The position numbers were made by a program, and so were the translations under genes. From positions 60,028,001 to 60,092,000 of the forward strand of contig NC_057818.1 of assembly GCF_910594005.1 (NCBI RefSeq): DNA of 64,000 nucleotides, read 5' to 3'. This document shows, piece by piece, positions 45,760 to 58,241 of the stretch. The notes below the pieces were generated by a model, which ran no database searches, was not told where the DNA came from, and saw only the letters and a program-made list of their open reading frames with translations. This DNA comes from Cervus elaphus (lineage: Eukaryota > Chordata > Mammalia > Artiodactyla > Cervidae). Position 1 is the stretch's first letter. Every line of letters begins with the position of its first letter.

Positions 45760-46700
45760 GCTTGAGCATACATGGATTTTGGTATTCATGGGGCATTCTG
45801 GGGGTGAACCCGCATATACTGATGGATGACTGTTTCAAGTGCTGTTTTCAAGAAGACTTTCTAACACATTCGCTATCAATTTCTATCTTCATTGCACTAT
45901 AATTAGAGGATATGTTTGGTATTTTAAAAAATCCTTTGATTACAGCCAAGACATACTTTGGGCCCAATATGTGGTCGAGTTTTGTAAATCCCTTTGTGTC
46001 TTTAAGAGGTGTAGTCAGCAATGGGAGCAACATTCTGCAAAGTCCAAAAGGCCAGGTTTATTGTTTGTGGTAGGCAGACCTGCTATTCATTTCTAAATTA
46101 ATTCAGCTTTTAACAAACTAATACTGAGGAAATTGCTTAACTCCCACTTTTAATTCTAGAATTGCCCACTCTTCCTGTTTTGTTTTTGTGTTATATATTT
46201 TGAAGCCATGTTTATAGAGGCATAAAATGAAGACTTTTTGTATTTTTGATGAATTCAGTCTTTTATCATTATGAAACTGCTTCTTTATACCGAGCAAGAC
46301 CTTTTCATGTCAAGCCTTGTTTCTCTGAAATTAATATAGATGCATCAGCTTCTTTTGATTAGTATTTTCATGCCATGCTTTTGCCATCCTTTTACTTTAA
46401 AACTTTCTGCATCCTTAGGTTTTATATATAGCAATTATAAATGGCACATTTTTGGAAAATCTAGTCTGACATTCTTTGTTAACTGATAATTCCAGTTATA
46501 CTTAATATGCTTAATGAATATATTTGCAACTAAAACTGCTGCCTCCCTTTATGCTTTCTATTTCTTCTATTCTTCTATGTTTCTTTTTCTAATCACCTCT
46601 TTGCTGATTTACTTAGGGTTTATTTTACTAATTCATTTCTCCACTCTTCTGGTTTGGAATCCACTGACTCTGCTTGCTTTTAGAAGTTCCCCTAGTGCAG
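45760..46700 (-). repeat. Old L1 remnant (-)
   Basis: Antisense L1 endonuclease/RT-upstream sequence. Minus-strand translation near 45970 gives KLDHILGPKYVLAV, cognate to the IDHILGHKSGLG block of the young L1s. Diverged, no frame. Confidence 0.65.
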
Positions 46701-46739
46701 TATTTCCCCACCTGAGTACTTACTGAGGTTTTCAGCTGG

Positions 46740-47100
46740 ATAGTTTCTTGTGGAGGCTGTGCTTTAGGAAGTTTGTCAGCATCCCTGGCGTCCACTCACT
46801 AGTCAGCAGTCACAGCACCACCCCTTCTCAATGAACAGAAATGTCTCCAGCATGGCATACACAGTGGAAGGCAAAATCCTTCCTGGCTGAGAACCTCTGC
46901 CCTAGATATAACCACTTGCATAACCAACAAATTAAAGTCTAACATCAAGACCTTCATCCTCATGGTTAATGTGAGAACCTGAGAATCTTGATACTCAAAG
47001 CCCACAACGGACCAACAGCCTCAGCTGCCCCAGAAGTTTGCTTGTTAGAAGTGCAGAATGTCTGACCACAACCCAGACCTGTTTGATTTAATATTTAGAA
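46740..47100 (-). repeat. Ancient hAT-type (MER5/MER20-like) DNA transposon remnants
   Basis: The segment tcagcatccctggcgtccactcactag ... aaatgtctccagcatgg ... ggctgagaacctctgcc matches the general sequence of non-autonomous hAT-Charlie repeats read antisense. A second similar piece (gcttgttagaagtgcagaatgtctgacc) lies near 47040-47080. Assignment is from memory of these families. Confidence 0.5.
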
Positions 47101-47299
47101 TACTTCTTTTGTCTTGTATGCTGGAAATCTTAGTTTTTAATGAAATATATAAGATATAAAAGTATCACAAGTAGATTATATGTTAATTACACATTCCATA
47201 TATCAGGAACACACATAAACAACTGTAACAGTTCCAGAAGGACTGACAAATTTATAAATAGTCTACTGTATATAGCTTAACATATTCTTGATGGCTCAA

Positions 47300-48720
47300 T
47301 TTTTGGAAGAAATTTCCTACTTAATGTGACCTGAAGTTGGTCACATGGCCCTTCTCAGCCACCCACTCACACTGGAGAAGTACTTCAGCCATGGGGCATG
47401 TGGTAAAGGTCACTGGCTGAGGGGTCCGCCCTCCAAGTTCTCCAGTCCTATCTTTTCCACCTGGAGGGTGACTTGGCTTCTGTGAACTTCATGTTGGGAG
47501 AATATAGTGGTGAATGCGTGGTGATAAGTGTACTGCTATGAGCAGCACCCCAGCCCACAGGCTTTGCTTGCTGTGTAAGCCTGACCCTTTCTTTAAAAGC
47601 TGCAGTTTGCTGCTCCAGGTCCTCAATCCCGTCAGAGTGAAGAGACCAGGGTGGAGCTGGGATGAGCTACATGGCCCTAATTTCTCATCCCCTGCAGGCC
47701 CAAACCAGCAATGGTGCGTCACTCATCTCTCCCATGACACTGTTCATGAGAACCGGCACACTAACATTGTCTCCCTATTTGATGACTCCACTTTGGCTGG
47801 AATTTTTTTTTTTTTTAACCACCAGCTTCCCCATTCAGCCCTCCAACTGCTTCAATCTAGATGACCTGAAAGTGGATGAGTTTGGGGAGCCATTTGGTAC
47901 CTTTGTCTGCTTTAACTTGAATGGTCAGAGTAGAGATTCTAGCAGAGCCCCAGAATCACTGTGCTGTCAGGAGGTCTGCCTGTGGTGCATGAGATGCAGT
48001 TATCGCGGGTGGCTCAGTGGGCAAATAATCCACCTGCAAGGCAGGAGACACAGGAGGCACAGTTTTGATCCCTGGGTCAGGAAGATCCCCTGGAGATGGG
48101 CATGGGAAGCCACTCCAGTATTCTTGCCTGGAGAACCCCATGGACAGAGGAGACTTGACGGGCTACAGTCCATGGTATCTCAGACATGACTGAAGCGACT
48201 GAGCCCACAGGCGCTGGAGAATTACCATGGCTGCCCAAGCAGATCAGGGCCATACGAAGACACTGTGTTCCTGATGTGCAAATTGTCCAGGTGAAGGACA
48301 AGCTCTTGCATACTATCATCAAGTATGGATGGAAGGCACCAGGTTCATCTTCCCAAATGAGTGATGACAGGCCTGAAGGCATCTCTCACATCTTTGTGCT
48401 CAAAGACAAGTTCCACACACAGTCTGGCACGGATACATCAGTGTGGTCTGGAGTTTATCGTGGAGCCACAAGGACCTGGCTCCTGGATCCTGTAGTGTGT
48501 GTGAGTGGATGGTGAAGATGAAGATGTTGGGAGTGTTTCCATTCATTACCACCAGGCTGGCCATTCTTTGCACCCCTCTTTGTTCATTTCCTAGGCATTC
48601 CATCTCAGCCTCTTTCTCACTGTCTGCCTCATTTTCCCCTAAGGCAGCATGTGCTTACCTCATGAACACTCCCGCCACTACTGGAGGATTTCTTTACCCC
48701 ACAATGAAATCATCATGACA
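47300..48720. other. Unrecognised low-repeat segment, possible pseudogene remnant
   Basis: About 1.2 kb of non-repeat-like sequence with an inserted Bov-tA at 47995-48205. + strand frames at 47662-47990 (PSNCFNLDDLKVDEFGEPFG) and 48186-48515 (VPDVQIVQVKDKLLHTIIKYG) look compositionally like protein, and two intron-end-like ctgcag sites occur. I recognise no family. It could be a retrocopy or an exon relic of a multi-exon gene, or chance. Confidence 0.35.
47995..48205 (+). mobile_element. Bov-tA SINE
   Basis: gcgggtggctcagtgggcaaataatcc head, the cactccagtattcttgcctggagaacccc body, and the gacatgactgaagcgactgag end. Near complete. Confidence 0.88.
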
Positions 48721-49884
48721 GGCATGAAGTTTGCACAGGGAGTGTCTCCTCTTTCCCATGGTGCCACCAAGGGGGAGATGTCAGGGTCAAGTTCATATTG
48801 TCTCCAGACAGGGTAACATCAGAAGACAGATCCTGATGTATACTTAGGCTTTACTTGCTCTTCCTGGGATCCACATTAAAATATAAACATTTATATATAT
48901 AAATAATACACACACACACACATATATCTCCAGATCATATCTCCATCTAATACTCTTCCAATACTACTTCTCCTGGACACTGATGACATTTTCTAAACTT
49001 CAGCAACTACAGTGCCTCAGATTCTGGGAAAACACCCCTGACCCTGAGCCTCTTTGGAGTTGCGCTGCCTTGTAGAGAGAGGGCAAGGGGAGAACTTGCC
49101 CATGTCAGGGCTGAACTTTGATGTCCCTAGCTTGGAAGCCACTTCTATCCAGTGGCTGGAGAGAGACCTGGGTGCTGCTCAAACACAGGAAAAGATCTCT
49201 TGTCCAAGTCCACAAAAAGCACATCTCCTTTACCCTCCAGTTTTTAAACGCCTGCCCTATGCTCCTTCTTCTGGCCAGGGTCCAACAGTCAAATAGCGGG
49301 GCTACTGCAGACTCATGCATGCATCGTTACCCTTCTCACAGAACTGTTTGCCCAGACTCTAGGTTGAGACAGGAAGGAAGGGCAGTAACCTCTCAACACT
49401 TTTCATCTGGGACAAGGATCTGAACAAAGCCCTCGGTGGGGTTCTTAATAGCTCTCCTTCTTCCCCACACTTGGAGCTGGAAGGTCTCTTTTCACCAATA
49501 TTCTAGGTTATATATGCACAGGGTAGGGAAACAGCAGAACAGGAACTGCTCTTCATTTCCATTAAGGCTAAGCTCTAGGGTGGGGAGTAGATTCCAGTCC
49601 TCAGCCTCCACTGGGGCAGGGGACAGCTACTCACCATGAAGAATATCAGGGTCACAGGTTTCCCTCCACCCTTCTGAAGTCAGAGTCTAGCCAACTCAAA
49701 CTTCTACTTTCTAATTTTGCAACACATGGAGCTCCTTTTCTCTTCTGGAGGCTAGGGGGGTAGGGGTGGGGGACCCAGCTCTACAAAGCCTGTAACCCCA
49801 CACACCCACAAATATGTGATGTTTAAAATCTTCAGGGAGCAGAGGGAAGGGTCTCTGGAGCCAGGTCCTGGGGGTGGGTCTTTA
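48721..49884. other. Unassigned segment with short AT/CA repeat
   Basis: Contains a (TA)n/(CA)n microsatellite at about 48888-48926. The rest is low-repeat sequence with frames of up to 101 codons on overlapping strands and no recognisable domain. No gene is called. Confidence 0.45.
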
Positions 49885-50040
49885 GGGTTGTTCAGTTTCT
49901 CAGTTGTGTCTGACTCTTTGCGACCCCATGGACTTCAGCATGCCAGGCTTCCCTATCCTTCACTATCTCCTGGAGTTTGCTCAAATTCATGTCTTTACTA
50001 GATTTTCTTTTTTTTTTTTTTTTTGACAAGTCCCTGGATT
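49885..50040 (-). mobile_element. Bov-tA SINE 3' part with T-rich tract
   Basis: gttcagtttctcagttgtgtctgactctttgcgaccccatgg and following, antisense. It is followed by T-rich runs to 50048. Confidence 0.8.
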
Positions 50041-50380
50041 TTTTTTTTGAGGTTTGAAAAATCATAGTAAAAATACTCATAAAATTTACCACCTTAATGA
50101 TTTAAATGGTACAGATAAGTGGAATTAAATATATCCATAATGTTATGCAAACATCACCATATCCAGCTCCATAATTCATTTCCTCTTGTAAAACTGAAAC
50201 TCTATGCCCATTAAACAACAATTCATTAACTTTTCATTTTCCCCTTCCCTCAGTCCCTGGAAACTACTACTCTACTTTCTGTCTCTTATGATTTTGACTG
50301 CTGTTAAGTATCTCACATACGTGGAATCATACAGTATTTGTCCTTTTGTGAGTGGTCTATTTCTCCTAGCTTAATGCCCT
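50041..50380 (-). repeat. Old L1 3' end remnant
   Basis: Antisense L1 3'UTR-like sequence (for example acagtatttgtccttttgtgagtggtctatttctcc). It is interrupted by an LTR-like block at 50381. Confidence 0.7.
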
Positions 50381-50790
50381 TGTTAACCAAAAACAACAAA
50401 ACAGCATTTTACCAGACAAGTGGGTTTATGCAGGAGCAGCAGAGAATTGCAATTTGGGACAAGCAAACTCTGGTGAAACATATAGAAATCCAGTAAAGCA
50501 AGTAAGAGGAAGCTTTTATAGAGGAGAAGAGGCCGTTGGGAGGGGCTGTTATAAACAAACAGTCCTTTGGAGGAAACTGAGCGTTCAAAGTGCAGTGGCT
50601 TTTCATTGCGTTGTGACAGTCTCTCATTGGTTGAGCTGTTGTCTGGCTTCCAGTTGCTAGTGGTAGTAGTCAAGTAGTTTCACTTCCTGCCAGAAAATGC
50701 AAGGTAACAAGCATCTCTTTCTTGCTGGGATCTGTATTGCGATCCAGCGGTATATGTGTGAGTGCTCCCCCTGCTGGTCACCCAACAACA
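50381..50790. mobile_element. Solo LTR-like insertion in old L1
   Basis: The block tgttaaccaaaaac ... cacccaacaaca begins TG and ends CA. It separates two parts of an antisense L1 3' end, and its composition differs from both sides. No convincing target duplication was found and the family is not identified. Confidence 0.5.
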
Positions 50791-51760
50791 TTTTAGTGAG
50801 ATTTCCCTTTATTGTTCACATTTCTCAAGTTTCATTCACATTGCATTATATTGCAGAATTTCCTTTCTTTAAATTTTATGTCTATACTGTATTTTACTTA
50901 TCTGTCCATCTGTTGATGAACTGTTGCATTGTTTCCATGTTTTAGCTATCAAACATCTGTTTGGGACCCTGCTTCTGATTCTTTGGTATAGATACCCAGA
51001 AGTAGAATTGCTCGATCATATAGTTATTCTGTTTTTGATTTCCTGAGGAGCTGCCATCCTGTTTTCCAATGACTGTGCCATCTTACCTTTCTGCCCAATA
51101 GTGCATAGAATTCCAATTTCTCCACATTCTTGTCATCACTTGTTGTCTTCTATTGTTTTGACAGTAGCTATCTTAATGGCTGCAAGATGGCATTTCATTG
51201 TAGTTTTGATCTGCATTCCCCTAATGGATAGTGAAGTTGATCATCTTTTCATGTGCTTATTTGTCTTTTGTATATCTTCTATGGAGAAACAGCCTTTCCC
51301 AAGTCCTGAATTGGGTTATTTCTCGGTTGGTTTTCTGTGTTTTTTGTTTAAGAATTGTCTGCATATTTTGGATATTAATGTCTTATCAGGTATATGATTT
51401 GCAAATGTTTTCTCTTATTCAGTGAATTCTTTTTTACTCTGATGATTCTGTCTTTGATACACAAAAGCTTTTTAAATCTTAGGAGGTTCAGTGTGTGTTA
51501 CCTGTGCCTTTAGTGTCAAATCCAAAGAAATCATTGCCAAGTCTAATGTTGCGAATTTTTCCCTGTATTTTCTTCTAAGAATTTTATTGTTTGAGGTCTT
51601 CCATTTAGGTCTTTGATCCATTTTGAGTTAATTTTTGTATGTACTGTTAAGTAAGGGCCCAACTTCCTTCTTCTGCATGTGCATATCCAATTTTCACAGC
51701 CTCATTTGTTGAAAGAACTGTCCTTTTCCACATTGCCCAGAACTTGGGTAAGAAGATTTC
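50791..51760 (-). repeat. Old L1 ORF2 C-terminal region (-)
   Basis: Antisense of the ORF2 end: gatacccagaagtagaattgctcgatcatat and gatcatcttttcatgtgctt, cognate to the same stretches of the young L1s (for example 19340-19370). Decayed. Confidence 0.82.
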
Positions 51761-52920
51761 CACTTGTGCCAGGAAGCATTCTCGTATCCCCTCACCAGGA
51801 TTGTGTAAGATCTTTGTAATTTTCTCTTTGAGAAATTCATGTCTGTCTCAGCATCACATCCTTATCATCATGACTATTAAAGAATGTGAAGAAATGTCTT
51901 AGGTTTTATCCTACATGCAAGATAAGAAATTATCCTGTCAACTTCATGGATGCTGTCAGAAGGCATGAGACTCCTGGGTCTGAGAAGAAAGATTTTATTA
52001 TTCATGACACAAGAACAGCAAGAGCTTTGTGTTTTTGTTTGTTCTTCTTGTCTGTATCAGCCTTTTCAGAGGTGATAAAAAGAGGCCCAGGTGGATACGA
52101 TACCCATAATAGGTTTACATCACAAGTGCAGGTGTGAAGGGTAAGAAATCCAAATGTTTTAATGTTGGTCACGAACAAACCTGCCCAAATTTTGCCTCAG
52201 AGGAAGGCATTATTTTTATTATGTGGATCAAGTAATTAACCTGTCCTTTTCCCTGGAGAATACACTGTAGACATTATCTGAAGCTGATTGTTGTATGAGA
52301 AGTTCTTGATAATTTAGGACAGAAGCTGACACAAGCTGTGAAGAAACTTAAGAGAGCAAAACTTGTCTGTCAGCACCGTGCAACGTTCCCTTTAAAATGT
52401 GAGCCTAATTAACCTTCTACACAAAAAGGCCCACTGAAGCTTTCTGGTCCCAAGACTAAACTTGACTGTGTGGCACACTGGAGCTGTAAATATTGGAAGA
52501 GACAAGAAGAGATGGGGTCACCAGGAACTTTGACAGAAAACCAGCTCCAACGGTGAGGCAATGTCAAACTGGATGAGGCAACGATAGATGACAGCAAATA
52601 AAAAGGCAAGTACAGCATTTTTAGAAGAAATGGAAGTGGGTTATCTTGAACCGCAAAGAGACAAGTTACTACTGACATATATCACAAATTATTCTGAATA
52701 GTTTGCTGATGTAAATTTTAAAGATATAAAATGATGCTTTTAGAGGAAAACAGAGAACATTTCTGAGCTCTCATAGGAAAAGACAGTTCTTAAACAGAGC
52801 AAAAATATCAACTCTAAAGGAGGATATGACAAATGAGCTTGTATTGAAGTTAAGTGCTCCTACTCATGAAAAGAGAAGATAGAAAACAAGATAGAGAATT
52901 TGTTTCAGCTTGCAAAACTG
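51761..52920. other. Unassigned segment
   Basis: About 1.2 kb between two antisense L1 3' regions. No recognised repeat and no convincing frame (the longest is about 89 codons). It may be host sequence or an ancient insertion. Confidence 0.4.
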
Positions 52921-53510
52921 AAACAGTAACTACCCATCTCTCCTTCCTTAGTACCCTAACAACTCCCTTCCTGCTTTTATTGCTGTGATTTTTACTATGA
53001 TAAATGTCTCATAAAAGTGGAATCATACTGTGTTTGTCTTTTTGTGACTGGCTTACTTCACTTTATATAGTATCCTCAAAGTTTATCCATGTTGTGGCAT
53101 ATATCATTATTTCCTCCTCTTTAAGCCTAAATAATATGCCATTGTATGTATATACCAGTTTATTTTTGTATATGATATAAGAGATGATTCCAGTCTGATT
53201 GTTTTGCATGTATCTGTCCAGTTTCCCAACACCATCTATTGAAGAGGCTGTCTTTGCCTTATTGTATCTGCTTGTCTCCTTTGTCATAGAGAAATTGACC
53301 ATTAAGTGTAGATTCACTTCTGTTCTATGTTTTCTGTTCCATTGATCTATGTGTCCATTGATCTTGTGTCAGTACCACACTGTTTTGATGCCTATAGTTT
53401 TATAGTGTAGTTTGAAATTGGGAGCAAGATAGCTACAGCTTTGTTTTTCCTTCTCAAGATTGTTTTGTGTATTCAGGGTCTTCTGTGTTTCCATAGAGAC
53501 TTTATGCCTT
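52921..53510 (-). repeat. Old L1 3' end remnant (-)
   Basis: Antisense L1 3'UTR and ORF2 C-terminus: gtggaatcatactgtgtttgtctttttgtgactggcttacttcac, then attgatctatgtgtccattg and caagattgttttg. Internal gaps are present. Confidence 0.75.
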
Positions 53511-53640
53511 CACTCCAGGCTTTCCCCACCATGGTTTTATTTGGGTATGAATACATACCTGTTCACTGTTATGCCCTGAAACACGCTATCGTTCTTATCC
53601 CCTGACCCGTGAGTAGGTAATGCTCACATGGAATTATAAA

Positions 53641-53780
53641 GTCCATGGAATTCTCCAGGCCGGAATTCTGGAGTGGGTAGCTGTTCCCTTCTCCAGGGGA
53701 TCTTCCCAACCCAGGGATCAAACCCAGGTCTCCCACATTGCAGGCATATTCTTTACCAGCTGAGCCACCAGGGAAGCCCA
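53641..53780 (-). mobile_element. Bov-tA SINE, truncated
   Basis: Antisense tRNA-side two thirds: ccaggggatcttcccaacccaggg ... ttaccagctgagccaccagggaagccc. Confidence 0.85.
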
Positions 53781-54523
53781 ATTTTAAGGCAGCTTATAGC
53801 AAATATTGTCTGTGGATTGTTGCAGGGTGAAAGGATTACAAGCAGAGGAAATGATGTCATTTTCCTGCATCCACAAGTCTGGAGATACACCTGTTCTTCT
53901 GTATATGAAATCATCATCCAGAGATACACAGAGACCATGTAAGTTGATTTCATGAAGGTGAACATGACCGTGTGAGTTCATATGAATATGTGTCATGTGT
54001 TTAGGAATATGATGTGATTTTGTGTGTGGTGAGCATGCGCACAAATGTTTGTGAGTTTTAAACTATAATTGTGTAAGTACTATATACATAAGTATGTGAG
54101 TATTAATGCACATGGGTGTTTGCATCTGCCTGTAAGTATTTAAATGAATTTGTGTGCAGACTTGATTGCCCACCAAGTGTGGTTCCAAACCCCTGACTTG
54201 AAAATCAGCAGTGATTACATCATGACACTGCATCAAATGTAAATGTATTTATATGAAAAACCAGATTTCTTGGAACTCCTAATTTATATTTCTTAATTAT
54301 CAGAGCATCAAGTGCTCATTCTGGAAAAATAGCATAATTAATTAATTAATGTAGAGCACTGTGGTAACTATTTTATCTCTTTGAATGAAGTAATTGAGCA
54401 TTGGTCCATTTGATATTTACAAGAATGGTAGAATCTGTCTGTTGAGCTATCAGAACTAAGTGCTCATTTGTGAGACACTCATTTTGAACTTTCTCATTTT
54501 TTCCCATGTATATTGTTCTGTTG
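53781..54523. other. Unassigned AT/TG-rich segment
   Basis: TG-rich low-complexity sequence around 53960-54150 and a short (ATTA)n at 54335-54352. No gene or recognised element. Confidence 0.5.
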
Positions 54524-54720
54524 TGTGTCAGTTGCTCAGTCATGTCTGACTCTTTGCGACCCCATGGACTGTAGCCCACCAGGCTCCTCTGCTCATGGAA
54601 TTCTCAAGGCAAGAATACTGGAGTGGATTGCCATTTCCATCTCCAGGGGATCTTCCCAACCCAGGGATGGAACCTGCATTCCAGGCAGATGCTTTACCAT
54701 TTGAGCTACTAGGGAAGCCT
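54524..54720 (-). mobile_element. Bov-tA SINE, near full length
   Basis: Antisense: tcagttgctcagtcatgtctgactctttgcgacc (3' end) through caaggcaagaatactggagtgg to gagctactagggaagcct (tRNA-derived head). Confidence 0.9.
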
Positions 54721-57329
54721 CATATGGTTCTGTGCCTGATTCTAATTGCTAATGGAGGTCAATAATCATAAAGTAAATTTTCCTACAACATCTCCATATT
54801 GATTGGCATTGATTTATGCAAGTCATCCAATTAAATGACTCTGATTTGTGCTGACATTTTCTATCATGAGTGATGTGTCCTGTTCTTCCTTTTACTTGTA
54901 TCTCTTTGAATGTTTTTCCAAGGTATTTTGTCCCATTCCATTTCTCTAACAACATTTTAATTGATCATTCAGTTTAATGGTCTGAAGATTAGGAGAGCAC
55001 TAGTTTCAAGGTAGAGAAACATCTCAGGGAAGTACAGAATGCAGAGGGACACACCGTTTATGCCAGTCCTTTATGTGTGTGACTTCAGAAAGCCCAGCTT
55101 TCCTCCATGTGAGACCCTGTCTGCCTTCAGGGATCATGGAAATTAAGAAGGCTCTTGGAAACCCTCTTTTAGTCACCTAAGGGTGCTAACTAGAAACTTG
55201 TAATTGTTTCCAGTAATTAACAACTGAGTCAGAAGTTTCCAGAAGTGTTCTCAGATCCCAGGCCCGCATTCCCATTACTGCTGCAGGTGAAATGATAATT
55301 GCAGCTTTGATGGGAGAAGGGGGAGGACACAGCATCTGAAACCCATATATCAGGATCCAGTTGCCTCCCTCCCACACAGACACTGGGTATAATGACCACC
55401 AGGAAGCCCCCTCTTCTGACAGTAGGAAGGTGTCAGGTAAGTGTTTTCCATCCCATTCTGAGCAGCAGCATCTGTAAGAGAAAGTCAGATCAAGAGTCTG
55501 GAGAAGAGATTGTATCAGACAAAGGCAATCTTCTGTGTAGAAACTTGATTCAGTGCCAACAGCAGGCAGAAAAGTGGAGTAAGTCTGAGGCGCGAGCTGA
55601 GCTAATATTGAGAGATGGGTTTCTAGAACCCACAGCAATCTCTGAAGACCCTGCATGCAATCAAATGTAATCCTCTGACAGTTTCAGTTGTGACTCAATC
55701 CAAGTTACAGCAAAACCTGATTTTTAAGGTGCTTAAAAATATTTGTGATGAGAAGGATGCTAGTCCACATTGGGGAAATGTCATTTGTAAATAAGTGTAT
55801 GGTCTATCATCTTGGATTTAACTCATTCATGTCCATCAAAGCCTTTTCTCGGCAAAGAATGAAACTGCACACGTGACACAATTCCCATAAAGATATTTTT
55901 CTCAACTTAAAAAAATTGTATTTTAAGTGGCAAAATACATTTTTAAAATCGATCTGCTGTTGAGTCTACCTTACAGGAATTATAGACTCCATGTTCAGGA
56001 TGACTAGAAGTCCACCACTAATCCATACAGGTTTGCAATAAAATGTATGATGGATCTGAAGAAATCATCTAATCCCATGCAGAAAGTGTATCTAAATGGA
56101 AACAACTTGAATAGAAAGGGTTGCTCCAATCCTGGATGTCTGATGCAATTAGTATAGACAGTAACTTTGCCTCTACTGAAAACCTCTGTAGTGTGTTAAT
56201 TCTGGTGAGGTTATTGTTATTCTTAGATTTAAAGAACAGTTGACATGGTAATTGCAAGTTAGAGGCAGCAGCTGACAGTCTCCTAGCATGTTGATTTTTT
56301 TTTTTAATAGGCTACTATCAATCCAAAAGTCCAGTCTCTGAATTTATAAAATGTACAAGAATACATGCCTTGCAGATGCTATTTTACATATATGTCTGGT
56401 ATGTCAGTGGCATGCACAAATCTTATTTCTTTGTTGCTATTTTTGTTTAGCTCTGGAAGTAACAAATAGATAGGTATATGAATTGAAAACAATAATAATT
56501 CAGTTTTTGCTTACCCTCTTTTATCATGTATTAGTATTTTATGGCTGAAAGTTTACAATGTTACTTGTGCTTATTCAATAATTCCTGTGATGGGTACATT
56601 GTACCTGCTTTTCAGACATAAAAACATCCTAATACCATCCCAATACTGAGCCATTTTCATCTTCATGACATTACGTAATCTTGGGCAGCTTCCTGCCATA
56701 TGGCATATTCTACTGCCAGCAGTCCATGTATATGTATTAAGATATCTAAAACCTAACACATAGTACATAGTGCCCTACAGAATAAAGCTTTACAAAAATG
56801 GAATCATCTTGTAATGAAAATATAAAAGACCATCGGTCTAAAATCAAGTTAAGAAGTTGTGAAATCAAAACTAAGCATAGGTATGGATTATTACTTGAAG
56901 ACAACTAACTGTTTTTCGGCAGAGCTGGTAGTTCAGTGCACTCTCTTGACCAGCCTAATGAGTTTCTAAGGTCTTCGCTCTGCCCTGTACAGCAGATCTC
57001 AACAAATACGGAACCTCTCTGTGTTACCTTTCCCTGAAAAAATTGAAGTCACAGAAATCCTGGGCTCGTGGAGTTGTGAAGAATGAAGTGATACCATGGA
57101 GTGCCTTCTGCAAGTAATTCTGCATTTTAAGTGCTCTTTCAGTGTTATACATTGAACCCTTTTAAGGCTACTAGTAGCAGAAAAGCATAAAGCAAAATCT
57201 TCCCAGTGGGACCTGAGGATAAGTGGAGAATATTGGATTTCAATAGACATGATTCACACAGCTCACGCCTGATGTTCCCATACAGACACTAACTCACGAG
57301 ACAAGTACCAGTGACTGTGAACTGAGAGG
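54721..57329. other. V1R upstream region of unit 3
   Basis: No gene is seen in 54721-55310. From about 55311 the sequence aligns in patches with unit 2 (26835-28192), most strongly in the last 400 bp before the V1R start. The CHR SINE of unit 2 is absent near 56945. Frames of up to 156 codons (55186-55656, minus) show no domain. Confidence 0.55.
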
Positions 57330-58241
57330 ATGGCCAGCAGATTTCTCATAATAGGCATGATCATCTCAACACAGACCGTGGTTGGAATTCTGGGGAATTT
57401 CTCACTCCTTTGCAGTTATATCATCCTTCACTTCATGGGTTACAGGTTAAGGTCCACAGATTTCATCCTTAAGCACCTGATTTTGGCCAACTCCTTGGTC
57501 CTCCTCTCTAAAGGAGTCCCACACACAATGGCAGTCTTTGGGTGGAAGCATATCCGCAGTGATTTTGGCAGCAAACTTCTCTTCTTTCTGCACAGAGTGG
57601 GGAGGGGAGAGTCCATCAGTAGCATCTTCCTCTTGAGTGTCTTTCAGGCAATCACGATCAGTCCCTGGAAGTCCAGGTGGGCAGCACTGAAAGTAAGAGC
57701 TCCCAAGTATGTGGTTCCCTCTATTTTCCTGTGTTGGATCCTGCAAATGCTGGTAAATGTCATTTTTCCTATGTATATAAATAGCAAAATGAGTGACAGA
57801 AACAACACAAGCAATAAAGATTTTGGATACTGTTCTACTATTCTTACTGACCAGAAGAGTAGAAAAACCAGACACGCCTTGTCTGCAGCATTGCTGTTGT
57901 TCCCTGATGTTTTATGTTTGGGGCTCACGCTCTGGGTCGGCTGCTCCATGGTTCTCATCCTATACAGACATAAGCAGCAGGTCCAGCACATTGGTAGGAC
58001 TGACGCCTCCTCCAGGTCCTCCCCTGTGTCCAGAGCTACTAAATCCATCCTTCTCCTTGAGAGCACCTTTGTCTCCTTTTATATTCTTTCCTCCATCTGT
58101 CAAGATCTTTTGGCTCTTTTTGATCCACCCAGCCGGTTCCTTGTGGACATCACTATAATCATTGCAGCATGCTTCCCAACTGTCAGCCCCTTTCTGCTCA
58201 TAAGCCATAACTCCAGTGTACACAGGCTCTACTTTGCCTGA
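57330..58241 (+). CDS. Vomeronasal type-1 receptor (V1R), open reading frame
   Basis: 303 codons, single exon, close to the usual V1R length of about 300-320. Seven hydrophobic segments fit TM1 about 5-34, TM2 44-66, TM3 82-110, TM4 128-148, TM5 184-212, TM6 238-260, TM7 270-291. V1R hallmarks: ILGNFSLL in TM1, LLFFLHRVGRG at TM3, LLSVFQAITISPWKSRW at the TM3/loop-2 boundary, and an N-glycosylation site NNTS at 158-161 in extracellular loop 2. The ATG is chosen because it matches the start of the 28193 copy and precedes TM1. Oddities: residue 81 is Ser where the paralog has Cys (FGSKLL versus VGCKLL), although the loop-2 Cys168 remains, and TGA replaces a Trp codon so the last 14 tail residues of the paralog are missing. 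It is inferred to act in the plasma membrane of vomeronasal neurons. Confidence 0.9.
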   Translation: MASRFLIIGMIISTQTVVGILGNFSLLCSYIILHFMGYRLRSTDFILKHLILANSLVLLSKGVPHTMAVFGWKHIRSDFGSKLLFFLHRVGRGESISSIFLLSVFQAITISPWKSRWAALKVRAPKYVVPSIFLCWILQMLVNVIFPMYINSKMSDRNNTSNKDFGYCSTILTDQKSRKTRHALSAALLLFPDVLCLGLTLWVGCSMVLILYRHKQQVQHIGRTDASSRSSPVSRATKSILLLESTFVSFYILSSICQDLLALFDPPSRFLVDITIIIAACFPTVSPFLLISHNSSVHRLYFA

